Assembly (NCBI RefSeq): GCF_037126465.1
Contig: NC_088202.1
Location: forward strand, 129,656,123 to 129,720,122
Reading direction: 5' to 3'
Origin: Ornithodoros turicata
Lineage: Eukaryota; Arthropoda; Arachnida; Ixodida; Argasidae
DNA: 64,000 nucleotides
The stretch's first letter is position 1, and each line of letters starts with the position of its first letter. Made by a program: the position numbers and the translations under genes. Shown piece by piece: positions 1 to 10,879 of the stretch. Below the pieces are notes generated by a model. It searched no databases. It saw only the letters and a list, made by a program, of their open reading frames with translations, and was not told the origin of the DNA.

Positions 1-567
1 CTAGAAACGCGCATGGTATTCAATAAGCTACACAGACGTGGACTGAGACGGTGGATACGCATTCATGCAATGCGTGTAAACAGAACATGTGCATAGGGTA
101 AACTGAAGGATTATAGGAAGGCGTCCGCTTCGTGTCATCTGCTGCAGTAGATTGTGAAATGCATATGTGACTGGAACAATTAGCCAGAATCAAAACACAA
201 CCGAGGAAGAAGATCCACATGGAAAGAAGACACAAAGGAGAAAAAAAGGTCCATGATATGCCGCAATGGTGAGCCATACTATCGCGGTGAGGAATAGTGG
301 ACCAGATGCGCCACTCAATTTTCCTTCGGGCGACGTTGTTTAGTGATAGCTATCGCGGACGCAACTGAGTGGGCGAAACTACTGGAACGCTGACCTACAT
401 GAGGTGGCGGCTCCAAAAACAGCACAGATGACCCTGCTGAGCAGAGTTCCTCTCCTTGGCGCTTTTTGCACACTCTGATGGCATGACAAAGTATTCTGCA
501 GTAATAGCAGAGAGATCGACGTCTTGGTCAAGCCATGGGCATGAAAACGCAGACTGGAGTCCATTTT
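1..567. other. Gene-free stretch, no supported feature
   Basis: Only short reading frames without recognisable domains are present. No transposon ends, tRNA or splice-linked exons could be supported here. Confidence 0.5.
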
Positions 568-696
568 GGTTAGATTGGTGTGCCATGGCAGAAGCCCTGC
601 AGCAGGCAAAACAGCGGCGGCAGCTGGTTAACGGACAGTGAAGCTGTTGGTTAGATTGGTGCGCCGTGGCAGAAGCCTTGCAGCAGGCGAAATAAC
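568..696 (+). repeat. 129-bp dispersed repeat, copy 1 (two 81-bp-spaced monomers)
   Basis: This segment is identical over 129 bp to 2575-2703. Internally it is a dimer: the block beginning GGTTAGATTGGTG occurs at 568 and again at 649, each followed by a GGCAGAAGCC..TGCAGCAGGC core. A diverged inverted monomer lies at about 2440-2515. Identity over such a length implies recent movement or conversion. No coding capacity is evident and the family is not recognised. Confidence 0.8.
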
Positions 697-1950
697 AATG
701 TGGAGTCCAGTACTGGAGACATGCATGACAATTTCCGCCGTATAACAATTATGTTTGTTTCGCAGAATGAGGGGATATCTTTATTCAGAAGTCGTCACTT
801 TACACATGTAAAGGAGTATGGCTTCCCGTATCATTCTTCTGTGTAGGCGTTAGTTCAATTTAACGGCACGTGGTCAGAAAAAGAAATGTGGCATAAAATC
901 TTCCATGTCAAGAGAGTGAGCCACAGGAAAAGGAACTTTCCTTCTGTTTAGTGAAACCGAAAGGTCATGGCTCCAAAACTGAATTGAGGTAATCCAATGC
1001 GAGTTCATCGAATGCAATCGCTGAAGTGTGTTCTTGAGCCAGTCCAGAAAGGTGATCGCTCGAGTATAAATGCCCGCGAACCCCGTGTAGCGCGTTCTTT
1101 GTCTGAAAACAGACGAAATAATTCGTGAAAGAAACTTTTGCAAACTATAATGATTTTATGATAGAACTGGGGCAGGCGTGACGTATAGCGTCTTGCGCGT
1201 AGAGCAAAATAAATTATTATAAAAGCAAAGATGGGGTTGTTAATGACCCTGACACATCATGGTAAAACCAACAAGACTGTTCTTAGTTTCATGGAAGCCC
1301 ACCTTACAACTCTTTAGAGCTTACTTTGTGTTACATTTCGCTATGGCCCCTTTATCACTACTAGTATGGTGAGCTAGAGTGACTGGTGTGCTTACTGGCT
1401 TATCCAATGCACGGGAGCGCGTGGTCGTGGGAATGGCACCCAGTGACTACACCGATGCGCTGACGCTCGTTATGCGCCATGCGGCAGGATTTTTGTGCGA
1501 CTCTGAGGTAAGCTTCTGTTTCGAGTCAATTGCCCTTCCCGTGAAATTCAGAGATTCGCACCGTGCTGGCTGAGAAACCGAATAGTGCCGATGGATGGCT
1601 TGTCAGGGCATCACGAGCTCTTCTTCAGTCCATGCCCGTTGCTTGCTACATGAGGTTGTCTCACTCTGTCTCTCTCTCGTGTAATTGATAATTGGTTGCT
1701 TTACGTCGTGAGACACCTATCATCATGAGCGACATGACAGTGGTCCGTCTGTGGATTAATTTTGCCCACCTGAGGCTTCTTTCACGTGCGCCCAATGCTC
1801 AGCACACACACAGCACACCGTATTAAAACGTCCCTTGAAAAGACGGCGTGTCTAAGCAAATATACAAGTTAAGAAATGGGCGGGTTGGTACATAATAATA
1901 ATACTTGCGGTAGTGTTGTCCAATTTATCGTTTTCAAAAGTTTTCGTCCT
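697..1950. other. Gene-free stretch, no supported feature
   Basis: AT-rich sequence with scattered short frames (for example 874-1143 minus and 1379-1573 plus). None shows domains, splice logic or paralogs in the window. Confidence 0.45.
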
Positions 1951-1959
1951 GCGAAAATC

Positions 1960-3000
1960 ATCGCCGCTAGTAGTATTTGATCACCTCAAGTAGTTCACAA
2001 CACACAAAGTGGTCTCGACTCCATTAATTGGCAAGTAGAGCTAATTAGGACCCCCACAGTAGTGAGGACCATCCAGTGAGTCATTACAGTAATTTGGGAG
2101 CATCTTACACGTGTCCAGACCACTTTGTGTGTTATGGGCAACTTGAGGTCATAATAAAGTGAAAATAGATAGAAATAGAGTGGAGAGAAACAATTTATTT
2201 GAAAATCAACAATGCCATCTTGAAGAAATCGCTCGGGAACGGCCGCTGACCAGTGCCAACCATCTTGCTCGTAGACGGCTGGTAGTTGCAGAGATCGACG
2301 GCAGGTGGCAGCTGGATGGCTATCCTTGTGTTTGCTAACCAAGAGCGAGGGAGGTGCACCTCAGAGATGCAGACCAATAGGAGGATGCGGAGGGCAGGCA
2401 TTTCCCAAGCCTCTGCTCTCGCCTAAGGGATGGCGCAGCGTTGCCATTGTTTTGCGTGTCGCAAGTCTTCTGCCATGGCGCACCGATCTAACCAATGGCT
2501 TCGCTGTCCATCAGCATAGGAATGAGGCCAAGCAGGAGTCGCGCGTACGCCGGTGAATGGACGGCGAAGCCGTTGGTTAGATTGGTGTGCCATGGCAGAA
2601 GCCCTGCAGCAGGCAAAACAGCGGCGGCAGCTGGTTAACGGACAGTGAAGCTGTTGGTTAGATTGGTGCGCCGTGGCAGAAGCCTTGCAGCAGGCGAAAT
2701 AACGATAGCTGCATTTCTGCCTAAGCTTCATTCTCAGTGCTAGATCTCAGCTTTACCAATGTTGAATTTGTGTGATTTCTGGAGGGGCCGTCGCAAGAAG
2801 CGCAGGTCACCACACACACCCGAAGCGGTAACACTACGCCATCTATTGCGAAAGCAGAGGCTGCTTGGGAAGAGTCAGCCCTCCACGTCCTCCTATTGGC
2901 CTCTTGGTCAGCAAACGCAAGGATAGCCGATCACGTTGTTTGTTGTGAACTACTTGGGGTGCTCAAATACTACTGCCGCTTAAGAGGACATACCACCCCC
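1960..3000. mobile_element. Inverted-repeat (foldback) element, rearranged
   Basis: The sequence around 1966-2005 (AGTAGTATTTGATCACC, AAGTAGTTCACAAC) reappears in reverse complement at about 2940-2990. The stretch at about 2313-2440 (TTGCTAACCAAGAG, CCAATAGGAGGA, CCTCTGCT) reappears in reverse complement at about 2830-2935. A smaller inverted repeat (AGACCACTTTGTGTGTT at about 2117 against 1999-2017) lies inside the left arm, and the 129-bp repeat copy 2 sits in the centre. This suggests a non-autonomous DNA transposon with long terminal inverted repeats and nested insertions. No target-site duplication was confirmed. Confidence 0.55.
2575..2703 (+). repeat. 129-bp dispersed repeat, copy 2
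   Basis: Base-for-base identical to 568-696, in the same orientation. It lies between the arms of the inverted-repeat element, and an inverted diverged monomer at about 2440-2515 precedes it. Confidence 0.8.
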
Positions 3001-3312
3001 TGTTTTCTATGTGAACTTTGCATAGGTTTTGTGGCTGAACTACGAGACAGATCGTATTGCGGAAACCTTCATTGGAAAGGTGACGTCAAGATCTCTTAAC
3101 TCTGGGAACTGAAATATCGCTCTAGCGTTGTAATTTTTTTTTACGGACCCCTGAAGGTGGGAACCCCTCTGTTTTCTACGTGAACTTTGCATAGGTTTTG
3201 TGGCTGAACTACGAGACAGATCGGAATGCGGAAACTTTCATCGGAAAGGTGACGTCAAGACATCTTAACTCTGGGAACTGAAATATCGCTCTAGCGTTCT
3301 AATTTTTTTTTT
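2999..3312 (+). repeat. Tandem duplication, about 172-bp period
   Basis: The block starting CCCCTGTTTTCT and ending CTCTAGCGTT plus a T-run occurs twice, at 2999-3139 and 3171-3312. The copies differ by a handful of substitutions. Both carry GCATAGGTTTTGTGG and GGTGACGTCAAGA. This looks like a head-to-tail dimer of an unknown short element. Confidence 0.75.
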
Positions 3313-3737
3313 AAAAAGAAAAAGAAATGAATTTTGTCGCTACAGCTTCAAAAAATCCAAATAAATAAATGAAAGCAAATAAAAACAATCCGCTTCTGAG
3401 GTTAACCGGGGACATGTTTCAGGATTCAAATGACGCGTTTTTTGTGTGTTTTTAGCATTCTGTTTTTCCGAAAAAGAATTAAAAGTGAGTACAGGCATGC
3501 ATCCAAGGCGTTTACCACTGATTCCGGAAGGTGGCGCCGTCCGCTCGCAGCGCCCGAACGTAGTCCGCTCGTAACCATCCGCGTATTGCGCAGCAGCTGA
3601 TCGGCGTCCGTGGTTTCGGCGGTTCGTCCTGAAGTGACCAATTCGTGGCTAAGTTACGCGTTTTTTTCACTTTCTTGTCCTGTTCATTTGCTCTCTGTCC
3701 TTGTGTGTTTTCTGCGTGTTCATAGTATTTACCCATT

Positions 3738-6700
3738 ATGGCTCGAAGTCACGTCTACGGACAACGGAAACGTAAGAAGAAGGACTTTGCGAATTTACGT
3801 GGTAGAGGCAGGCATGTGACGGAGCCTGCGGATTTGAGAGATTTTGGTAATGCAGGATGCTCCAGCCGTGCTGTTCCCAGTGATCGTTGCACTTCGACGA
3901 CTCCACATCGCGCAGATACCCTTGTAGGCTCAACCTTTGGTGGTAGTGTTGTTCCTCAAACTGTAACTGATGCCGGTCGGAATGCTTGTTTCGCTTCGAG
4001 CACAAGCGAAATTCGTCCTTCAAATTCGTCATTTGCTGATTCAGCTGAGGTAGATAATGTAGTCCCCTGCAGTTCAGGTTGTGACGAGCTTGCCGGTTCC
4101 AGAGCAAGTCCCGTTCCAATCACTGCCGCTGTTACACCCAGTCGATCTTCATCTTTCGATACTGGCAATGTTCACCAGACACAGAGTCAGCGCACAAGCA
4201 GTGTGAATGGTCGGCGTATAGTGGAGATTGATCACTTCTTCTCGTCTTTGCAAAGTTTGTCGGTACATAGTCCGTTTGGTTGCGGCCTGGCTGACATGGA
4301 AATTGTATCAGAACATCGGCGAGGTCTGTGTAGCTCTTTCAGTTTGAAGTGCAGGATGTGTCTGAGGAAAGATGTAGTCACAACAGAGGCACCAGTTGAT
4401 CAACTTGTTCAACAACGCATGGACGTCAATTCCTCAGCAGTGAACGGTATCGTGTCTATAGGTTCTGGTTTCTCAGGACTTCGCGAGCTCCTAGGTGCTC
4501 TGGACATACCCGGCATGGCTGGTAGCACGTACAGTAAGTATCAGGATATTGTTGCTAAAGGAATCGACGAAACAGCTTGGGAAGAAATAAGAAAAGCAGG
4601 CATTGAGGAAGCTCGGTTAGCTAGGGAGGCTGGGGACGTCGATGCTGACGGTTTTCCTATAATTACGGTCGTTGCCCATGGTGCTTGGTGCAAACGTTCA
4701 TACAAGAACAAGTACGACGCTCTTTCTGGCTTGGTAAGTAAAAATTTTTATCTACACTTAATAAAGGTGCCCGAAAAAGGAGGATTTATCTTGCACACCG
4801 CTTGGCAGACGGGATATACAGGAAGTCTGTGCCCACCATTTGTGGAAAGAACACTATGAGCATTTATTTGGAGGAAAAAGTTGACCCCTCTGGTGCTATT
4901 AGTGGCACTGCTGTCTTTTGGTAAACACACTTTCTAGAGTGGTATACATCCTGTGGCATTAATTCGTATGATACGCGTACAAATGCATAATTCCTCGAAA
5001 CATTGTCATTGGGGGTAGAGTTTTGTGGAATACAATCCTGACATTTTTTCGTTTTTGCAGGCTGTAATTGTTGGGTACCGCACAAAGAAAGTACTGTTCC
5101 TAGGCGTCCGGAACAAATTTTGTACACTGTGCGCAAGTTCCAAGGCAGGGTCGAGCCCAAAAAAGCATCTGTGCTTCAAGAACTGGGACAGCAGCTCTAC
5201 CAGTATGGAGAAGGATATCGTCGTTGAAGGCTTCAGGCGCAGCATTGAGTTGCACGGGGTAAAGTACTTGCAGTTGATCGCTGACGGTGATTCGAGCACA
5301 TACAAGTCAATTCTTGAAGCTGCACCGTACCAGCATCAGGTAGTTCAGAAGGTAGAATGTCGCAACCACCTTCTTCGAAACTATGTAAGTCGTCTTCGAG
5401 ATGTTGCTTTGGCAAAGAGAACAACCCCCATTCCCCCATCGTTGAAGAAGCTACTTCTGGATAATGCTGTTCGACTAAGAGTTGGAGTTGCTAGGGCTAT
5501 TCACTATCGCAAAGAGCAGGCCGAGTTCAGCAAACAAGATCAGATTCGGAACCTGGTGGCTGATATCCGTAATGGGCCACTCCATGTGTTCGGCGACCAC
5601 GCAAAATGTGCGGGTTACTTTTGCAGTGGTCCAAAAGAAGGGGAAGTCAATCACGTCCCAGAGCTCAGGAAATGCGGACTTTTCAATGAAATCCTTGTAG
5701 CGATGAGTCGTTTGGCAAACAATGGTAGCAGCTTGATCCTTGACGTTAACAATAATGCTGCAGAACATTTCAATTCTCTCGTTGCAAAGTTTTCTGGCGG
5801 TAAAAGAATAAACTTTTCCCAGAGGGGATCATTCGGAATGCGGGCTTCAGGAGCTGTCGTGTCTTTCAACTCTAAGCAGTACCATCGTGCTCTACATAAG
5901 GCAGTGTACAACACCAGCCCTGGGAAGTATGCAAAAATTATGCTGAAGCGTAAAGCAGCTGTTCGTGCTGCTTGCATAAGGCATCGGAGTTCTGGGGCTG
6001 CTCGCTGTAAGCGTTCACTTGAAGGTGCGCCTTGCAAGCGTGCTTCCAGCGACAACCACTATGGTTCCATAGTGGATGCTCCAGACATGAACCACGATGA
6101 CTATGTTGAAGCTGCTGCGGCGTACAAGGATTCCCTTGTGCTCTCCCAACCAGATGCAGAGCAGCTCGAGGCTGATACTCGAGGTCAAGAAGGGAGAACT
6201 TTGTGGATGCAGGAGAGGCGAAAGCGACTCACCGCTTCTAATTTTGGCAAGGTATGCAAGATGCGAGATGCAACGAGCAGTGCAAGTACTGTTCGTTCCT
6301 TGCTCTATGGTCATTTTGACACTGAGGCTCTCCGATATGGTCGCGACACTGAGCCCATTGCAATTGCTAAGCTGCAGGATGAGTTAGGGGTGACTGTTTC
6401 ACCATGCGGCCTTGTTGTTGATCAGGAGTTTGCATACCTTGCTGCAACACCTGATGGGCTTGTCGGTGATGACACTGTCGTGGAAGTGAAGTGCCCTTAT
6501 TCGGCTCGGCCCCTTACCCCTGTGGAGGGAGTGCGGGCAAAAAAAATCACCTTTTGCACTATTGATAACTCTGGTAATATTTCGTTGAAGGAAAACCATG
6601 ACTACCACTATCAGGTGCAGGGACAGCTCCACATCACTCGACGTCAGTTTTGTCTTTTTGTGGTATATTCTGGCGAGGAAATTTTTGTCCAGAAGATCGA

Positions 6701-6941
6701 GAGAAATGATGGCTTCTGGAGCAAAATGATTGGCCACCTTCAACTGTTCTACTCGCATAGCCTTCTACCGGAGTTGGTTGACCCTCGTCAGTCCCGTGGG
6801 CTGCAGCTCAGAGATAACAAGAAGAGTGACCATCAGGTTGCCTCGCTCTGTGATGCCGCCAAAACAACTTCCAATCAGGGCGATTCATCCAGAAAGAGAC
6901 GGAAGACTGGTAAAGATAACTCACCTGCCGCTGTTCTGTAA
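3738..6941 (+). CDS. Mutator-like transposase/YqaJ-exonuclease protein (two exons)
   Basis: Exon 1 is 3738-4733 (332 codons) and exon 2 is 5061-6941 (626 codons plus stop). The 327-bp intron runs from GTAAGT at 4734 to TTTTTGCAG at 5060, in phase 0, so the joined frame is about 958 aa. Residues 1-150 are basic, low-complexity and Ser/Thr-rich. Residues about 230-470 resemble the Mutator-like transposase domain seen in arthropod YqaJ proteins, with HGAWCKRSYKNKY across the region before the splice, GVRNKFCTLC, CFKNW, ADGDSSTY and ECRNHLLRNY. Residues about 680-890 form a YqaJ/lambda-exonuclease-type PD-(D/E)XK nuclease: RLTASNFGKV, YGRDTEPIA, ATPDG, VEVKCP and YQVQGQLH keep the expected acidic, Lys and Gln residues. 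Where relatives have an Asp (DGxW) this protein has His. The tail is basic. It may be a mobile-element protein or a domesticated derivative; no terminal inverted repeats were found. Confidence 0.8.
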
Positions 6942-7310
6942 TTATGGCTAGACTGTGGATTTACGTGTCATTTAGTTTGTGCGGCTCCACCTTTGCCAAG
7001 TGTTTTAATGCATATTCATCCATTTTGCTTCATAATTTACTGAATGTTTTTCCATATACATGTCTTCGACTTTGGCTCAGGCTGCATATCTTCACGTTTG
7101 TGTTTCATATTTAAGTTACCTTTTTCCATTTTTACTGTGCATATCTGTGCATATTTTTCAATTTTCCTAAATATTTATATTAATATATTTCTATGTATAA
7201 ATCCACAGACTAGTCGTGCGATGCTTGTCATATTTTAAACATGGCGTAAGAGTGTGAAATCTGAATCCAGCCATCAGCACGTGAGGATCTAAGTATGAGA
7301 ATGGTGCACA
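6942..7310 (+). other. AT-rich 3' flank of the YqaJ-domain gene
   Basis: No coding signal. The T/A-rich sequence is compatible with a 3' untranslated region. The first clear AATAAA on this strand downstream is at about 8500, so the true transcript end is unknown. Confidence 0.35.
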
Positions 7311-7650
7311 ATCTCCCAACCGTAGAACCGTCTTCCCCGGCATTGTTGAAACACGTCCACACGTTGATGCTATATGTGTGAGGCCATCATGGTATTCTAC
7401 CTTGGCTTGAGTGTATGAAGATATAGCAAAGCTGTCCCCAAACCGTCGTTCTTCCCAGGCATGGTTGAAACACGTCCACACGTTGATGCTACATGTGTGA
7501 GGCCATCATGGTATTCTGCCTTGGCTTGAGTTTATGAAGATATAGCAAAGCTGTCCCCAAACCGTCGTTCTTCCCAGGCATGGTTGAAACACGTCCACAC
7601 GTTGATGCTATATGTGTGAGGCCATCACGGTATTCTACCTTTGCTTGAGT
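7311..7650 (+). repeat. 119-bp tandem repeat, about three copies
   Basis: The unit containing GTTGAAACACGTCCACACG starts at 7339, 7458 and 7577, an exact 119-bp period. A partial copy begins at about 7311, and a degenerate further copy (CCCCGCATTGTTGAGCACG) is at about 7785-7850. It lies directly downstream of the YqaJ-domain gene. Subterminal tandem repeats are common in DNA transposons, so it may belong to the same element. Confidence 0.8.
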
Positions 7651-9271
7651 GTATGAAAATTGTGGAAAGAAACATGAATGGTATTCCTAGCACTTTTGAA
7701 GCTCCACCAGCCTGTTCAGATGTCGACATCCTGAGTATGAATCCATTTTGATATTTTGACAAGGTCGGTAAGTATCATTGTGCAGAGCTGTCTCCCAACT
7801 GTCGCCAGTTCCCCGCATTGTTGAGCACGAGCAACATCCCAACATGTCGCTCTGCGTTACGTCCTCTTGCCATCTTGCCTTTACTTGGGTGTCATTTCAA
7901 CATATGAAAATTGTATTTTCAGATTCAGGTATCCAGTACTACTGCAAATATGATGGCCAGACGCCCAAAGGTCAAACTTCCTAAGTGTTACTGTCTTTAC
8001 CTGTCATTTGAAAATTTCCTACTCTCTCCCTGATTATGAAGCACCTGCCCTTGCCAGTGTTGTACCTGGTTCAGCATTATGTGGCCAATGATGAATGGTG
8101 CCCTGTTGGACATTTTTTTTCCATAAACACACACTCTGAGGCTTTAGCTGCCAACTGACAAGCATGGCAAAAGCAACTATCAGTTGCTACTTCATTGCTC
8201 AAAAAGGAAACTCATTGCTGAGTAACACGTTCCAAGTTTTTACTATTCCCATATTATGAACCTGGCTCTGTCCACCAGGATGCTATATGTTGATGCCGTA
8301 TGTGCGAGACCTTCATGTCAAAGTGCGCCTACATGCAGCGGACTGTATGGTACTTCATTATGTGTGTATGCCACATCGCCAATGATGAAATGTGCTGTTG
8401 GATACTGTATCCACGAATGAACATTCTGAGGCTACAAGCATGAGCTGATACGCATAAGTAATGCAGAAAACGTGACGATGTATACATGCTGCGTTCTTCA
8501 ATAAAATATCTCCAATCTACCAATAGTGAACACGTGCTACTGATTTCTTTTTAATCTTTCGGGTGCTGGCTGTCTAGGATTTTCTGCTTGCAGTAATCTG
8601 TGAACCAGTGGTTACTAACAATGGCTATTGGTCACCTTGACCAGATTTCATCTGAAGAAAAACTTGAGACCGGGGGAACACTGCAAACACATCTGTACGG
8701 ACCACAATACGAATTTGAGGAGAAATACATTTTTTCTCTTGAAAAGCTTGCTATGAAGCATAATATATTTTATTAACCAAAATATATTGCACGAGTTGCA
8801 CCCGTAGGAAAATACCCAGCCATCTCATTCAGGCTACAGTGGGCATCAGTGACTCGCACTCATAGTGGCAAGCAATGCAGTAGTCTTTCAATTTCAAATT
8901 TCACACGCATTATCATGCACCACCTCGCTGTGTTTAGAGTTTCTGCTCCAGGAAATATCACGGGGAGGGGGGCATATGTGCCCTGGACCAACTTCTAAGG
9001 AAACTACTGGTCTCAGGGTGCCTAGGGTAACGAGCAGACAGCCCAGCCGGAAGCTGGCAGACGGCATGAAGCCATTACAAAATTTCCATCGGAATGATGA
9101 TAGTTGTTTACAAAATTTTATCGGGCAGGTCTTGTGTATGATGTGGGCCATTTGTACACTAATCATGGGACAAAGTATGCGATGGCAGGAGGAACAGGTT
9201 AGAAAAAGCTTTGACTACGTTGCTGCTGCTGACAGAAGTGAGCATAGGATTGGGGATCAGATGACGTGGTT
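7651..9271. other. Gene-free stretch
   Basis: No supported gene. A segment at about 8968-9010 (GTGCCCTGGACCAACTTCTAAGG) resembles 26924-26965, so a dispersed repeat is present. The 137-codon frame at 8865-9278 shows no domain and runs into the transposon site. Confidence 0.4.
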
Positions 9272-9279
9272 GTTATAAT

Positions 9280-9706
9280 CAGTGGCGTAGCCACGGGGGG
9301 GCTAGGGTGGGCTCGGGCCCCCCCTACCTGCCACGGACCGACCCACGGAAATCGTGCAAATCCGATGAGAAAATAATGTATAGGGGTGGGGGGTGACAGT
9401 GTGACGATCGCGAAAGTTCTTGCAGTTCATGGCGTCTATGTAAGAAGCGCTCTTGAATGGTTTTCAAAGTATGAGCTTTTCAAAATCCTTCCAATTTCGT
9501 GACACCACCTCATTGGACATGACAGCCTATACATGTAATCGTATTGTGCACGTCCAAATCAATTATTTTCGTTCTGTTTTTTTTAAACGCATTTTGCGGC
9601 GTGCATGAGTATGTGTGTGTTGTCGCACCCAAGATCAGCGGAGGGGGCGGGGGGCGAGTTTTCGTATCGAGCCCCCCCCTACCTCGGAGGTCTGGCTACG
9701 CCACTG
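9280..9706. mobile_element. hAT-type MITE, 427 bp
   Basis: Terminal inverted repeats CAGTGGCGTAGCCA and its near complement GGCTACGCCACTG bound the element. The 8-bp direct repeat GTTATAAT flanks it at 9272-9279 and 9707-9714, exact on both sides. An 8-bp target duplication with CAG...CTG ends fits the hAT superfamily. There is no coding capacity. It ends 73 bp downstream of the SGNH gene stop codon. Confidence 0.9.
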
Positions 9707-9779
9707 GTTATAATACAGCAGGTAACAGTGGTAACATCGTTCTGTGTCGTCATGACATGGCGGCTAAAATGGTGAGCGT

Positions 9780-10879
9780 TCACCACGGTGAGCGCACAGG
9801 CCTGCATGCACTCGTGGGGTGTCCCTTAGCACGACACTCTTCACACGACTCCATTGGCTTGAGTACGATGCCACGACGCGGACCCGGTGCTTTCAGCCAT
9901 GGTCCGTAGCGTTTCACGAGGGCTGTGCGGAGGATGCCTGCTAGGCACGATAACCCCCGTCCCGTCGAAATGTGATAGCCATCCCGTGAAAGCATCCCCT
10001 CTTTCACCTCCTTGTTCCTGGTAAAGACCTTGTGCTGGAAAAGATATTTGAACATATATACGGAATGTTTTTGCAAACAGCACTTCACAAAGACAGCAAT
10101 ACAAATAAACCGGAATTCCTGGTAGGCATGTGCCAGTACTTCGTACGCATTTTATTTTCGGAAAAATTGCGCGATAAAAAGCAACTGGAAACTAGCTTTG
10201 TGATACTTGAATTACAAACAGGTACCGCATCAAGACCATCAACTGTTTGTAATTCAAGCACCACAAAGGTAGCCCCAGTTACTTTTTGTCGCACTGTTTT
10301 TCCAAAATTAACGAGCATTATAAAATACCTGCCATGACCACCAGGAAGTTCCAGAGTTAGCGTTCGAGAAGCGACTACTCACGTCAATGCTCAACACCGT
10401 AGCGTCACCGGCACGGACAGCTGGAATCGTGCGCAGCATCGCGTTATATCCCTGAATTGTGCCAGAAAGTTCAGGCCGCCTTGTCTGTGGCATCAGCTTA
10501 TACAGGAATATATGCTCCGCGTAGCCTTTCGCCACCTCAACGGTATCCTGTGAAAGAAGACCATTCATGGAAATGAATCTTCCCTGGCGTGTCAGAGGAA
10601 ATGGGTTTTAGCAGCACAGAGATTGAAATCGTTGCAATCTGTACTTACTGAGACTTCCCGCAAAACAGCTGCGGCACTCTTCCCATCCTGGATATCGTTG
10701 CCACCGATATACATGACGATCCAGTCTACTGCTAGGTGCAGTCGATGGATTTTTTCTCTCAGACGGGCCGCTGTAGCTCCGGGATAGCTAAAAGTGACGA
10801 TTTCCACGTCAGAGTCTACGAACAGCCTGTCGCGCGTCATAAACTTCAGCTGGCTACTGCCAACCAACGCGCCTTTCAT
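9780..10879 (-). CDS. SGNH-hydrolase-like protein with CCHC zinc knuckle (three exons)
   Basis: Exons on the minus strand are 10649-10879 (77 codons), 10383-10547 (55 codons) and 9780-10034 (84 codons plus stop). The donors read TCA|GTAAGT and GAC|GTGAGT, and the acceptors read CTTTCACAG and CTTTTCCAG. Both introns are phase 0, giving a 216-aa protein. The start is the ATG at 10879, because an in-frame TAA lies 4 bases upstream. SGNH blocks are visible: VGSSQ at residues 6-10 (Ser9 as nucleophile; the usual GDS is GSS), IGGNDI with Asn61, and SRDGYHIS with Asp150 and His153. After the hydrolase fold comes a CCHC knuckle: Cys196, Cys199, His204, Cys209. No signal peptide is visible. SGNH domains with knuckles occur in ORF1 proteins of some LINEs, but introns argue against a direct retrotransposed copy. 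The substrate is unknown. Confidence 0.72.
10112..10352. mobile_element. Foldback MITE in intron 2 of the SGNH gene
   Basis: The region is a near-complete inverted repeat. The ends GGAATTCCTGGT..GGCATG and CATGACCACCAGGAAGTTCC are complementary, and the inner arms 10196-10220 and 10244-10268 match at 23 of 25 positions. The element occupies most of the 348-bp intron. No target duplication was resolved. Confidence 0.65.

Noticed and set aside
7339..7650. GTTGAAACACGTCC repeat as a second hammerhead array
   Set aside because: GAAAC is present but there is no CTGATGA core or matching stem I, so no ribozyme can be drawn.
8865..9278. 137-codon plus-strand frame
   Set aside because: No domain or splice support, and it ends in the target site of a hAT MITE. 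The antisense frame overlaps equally well.
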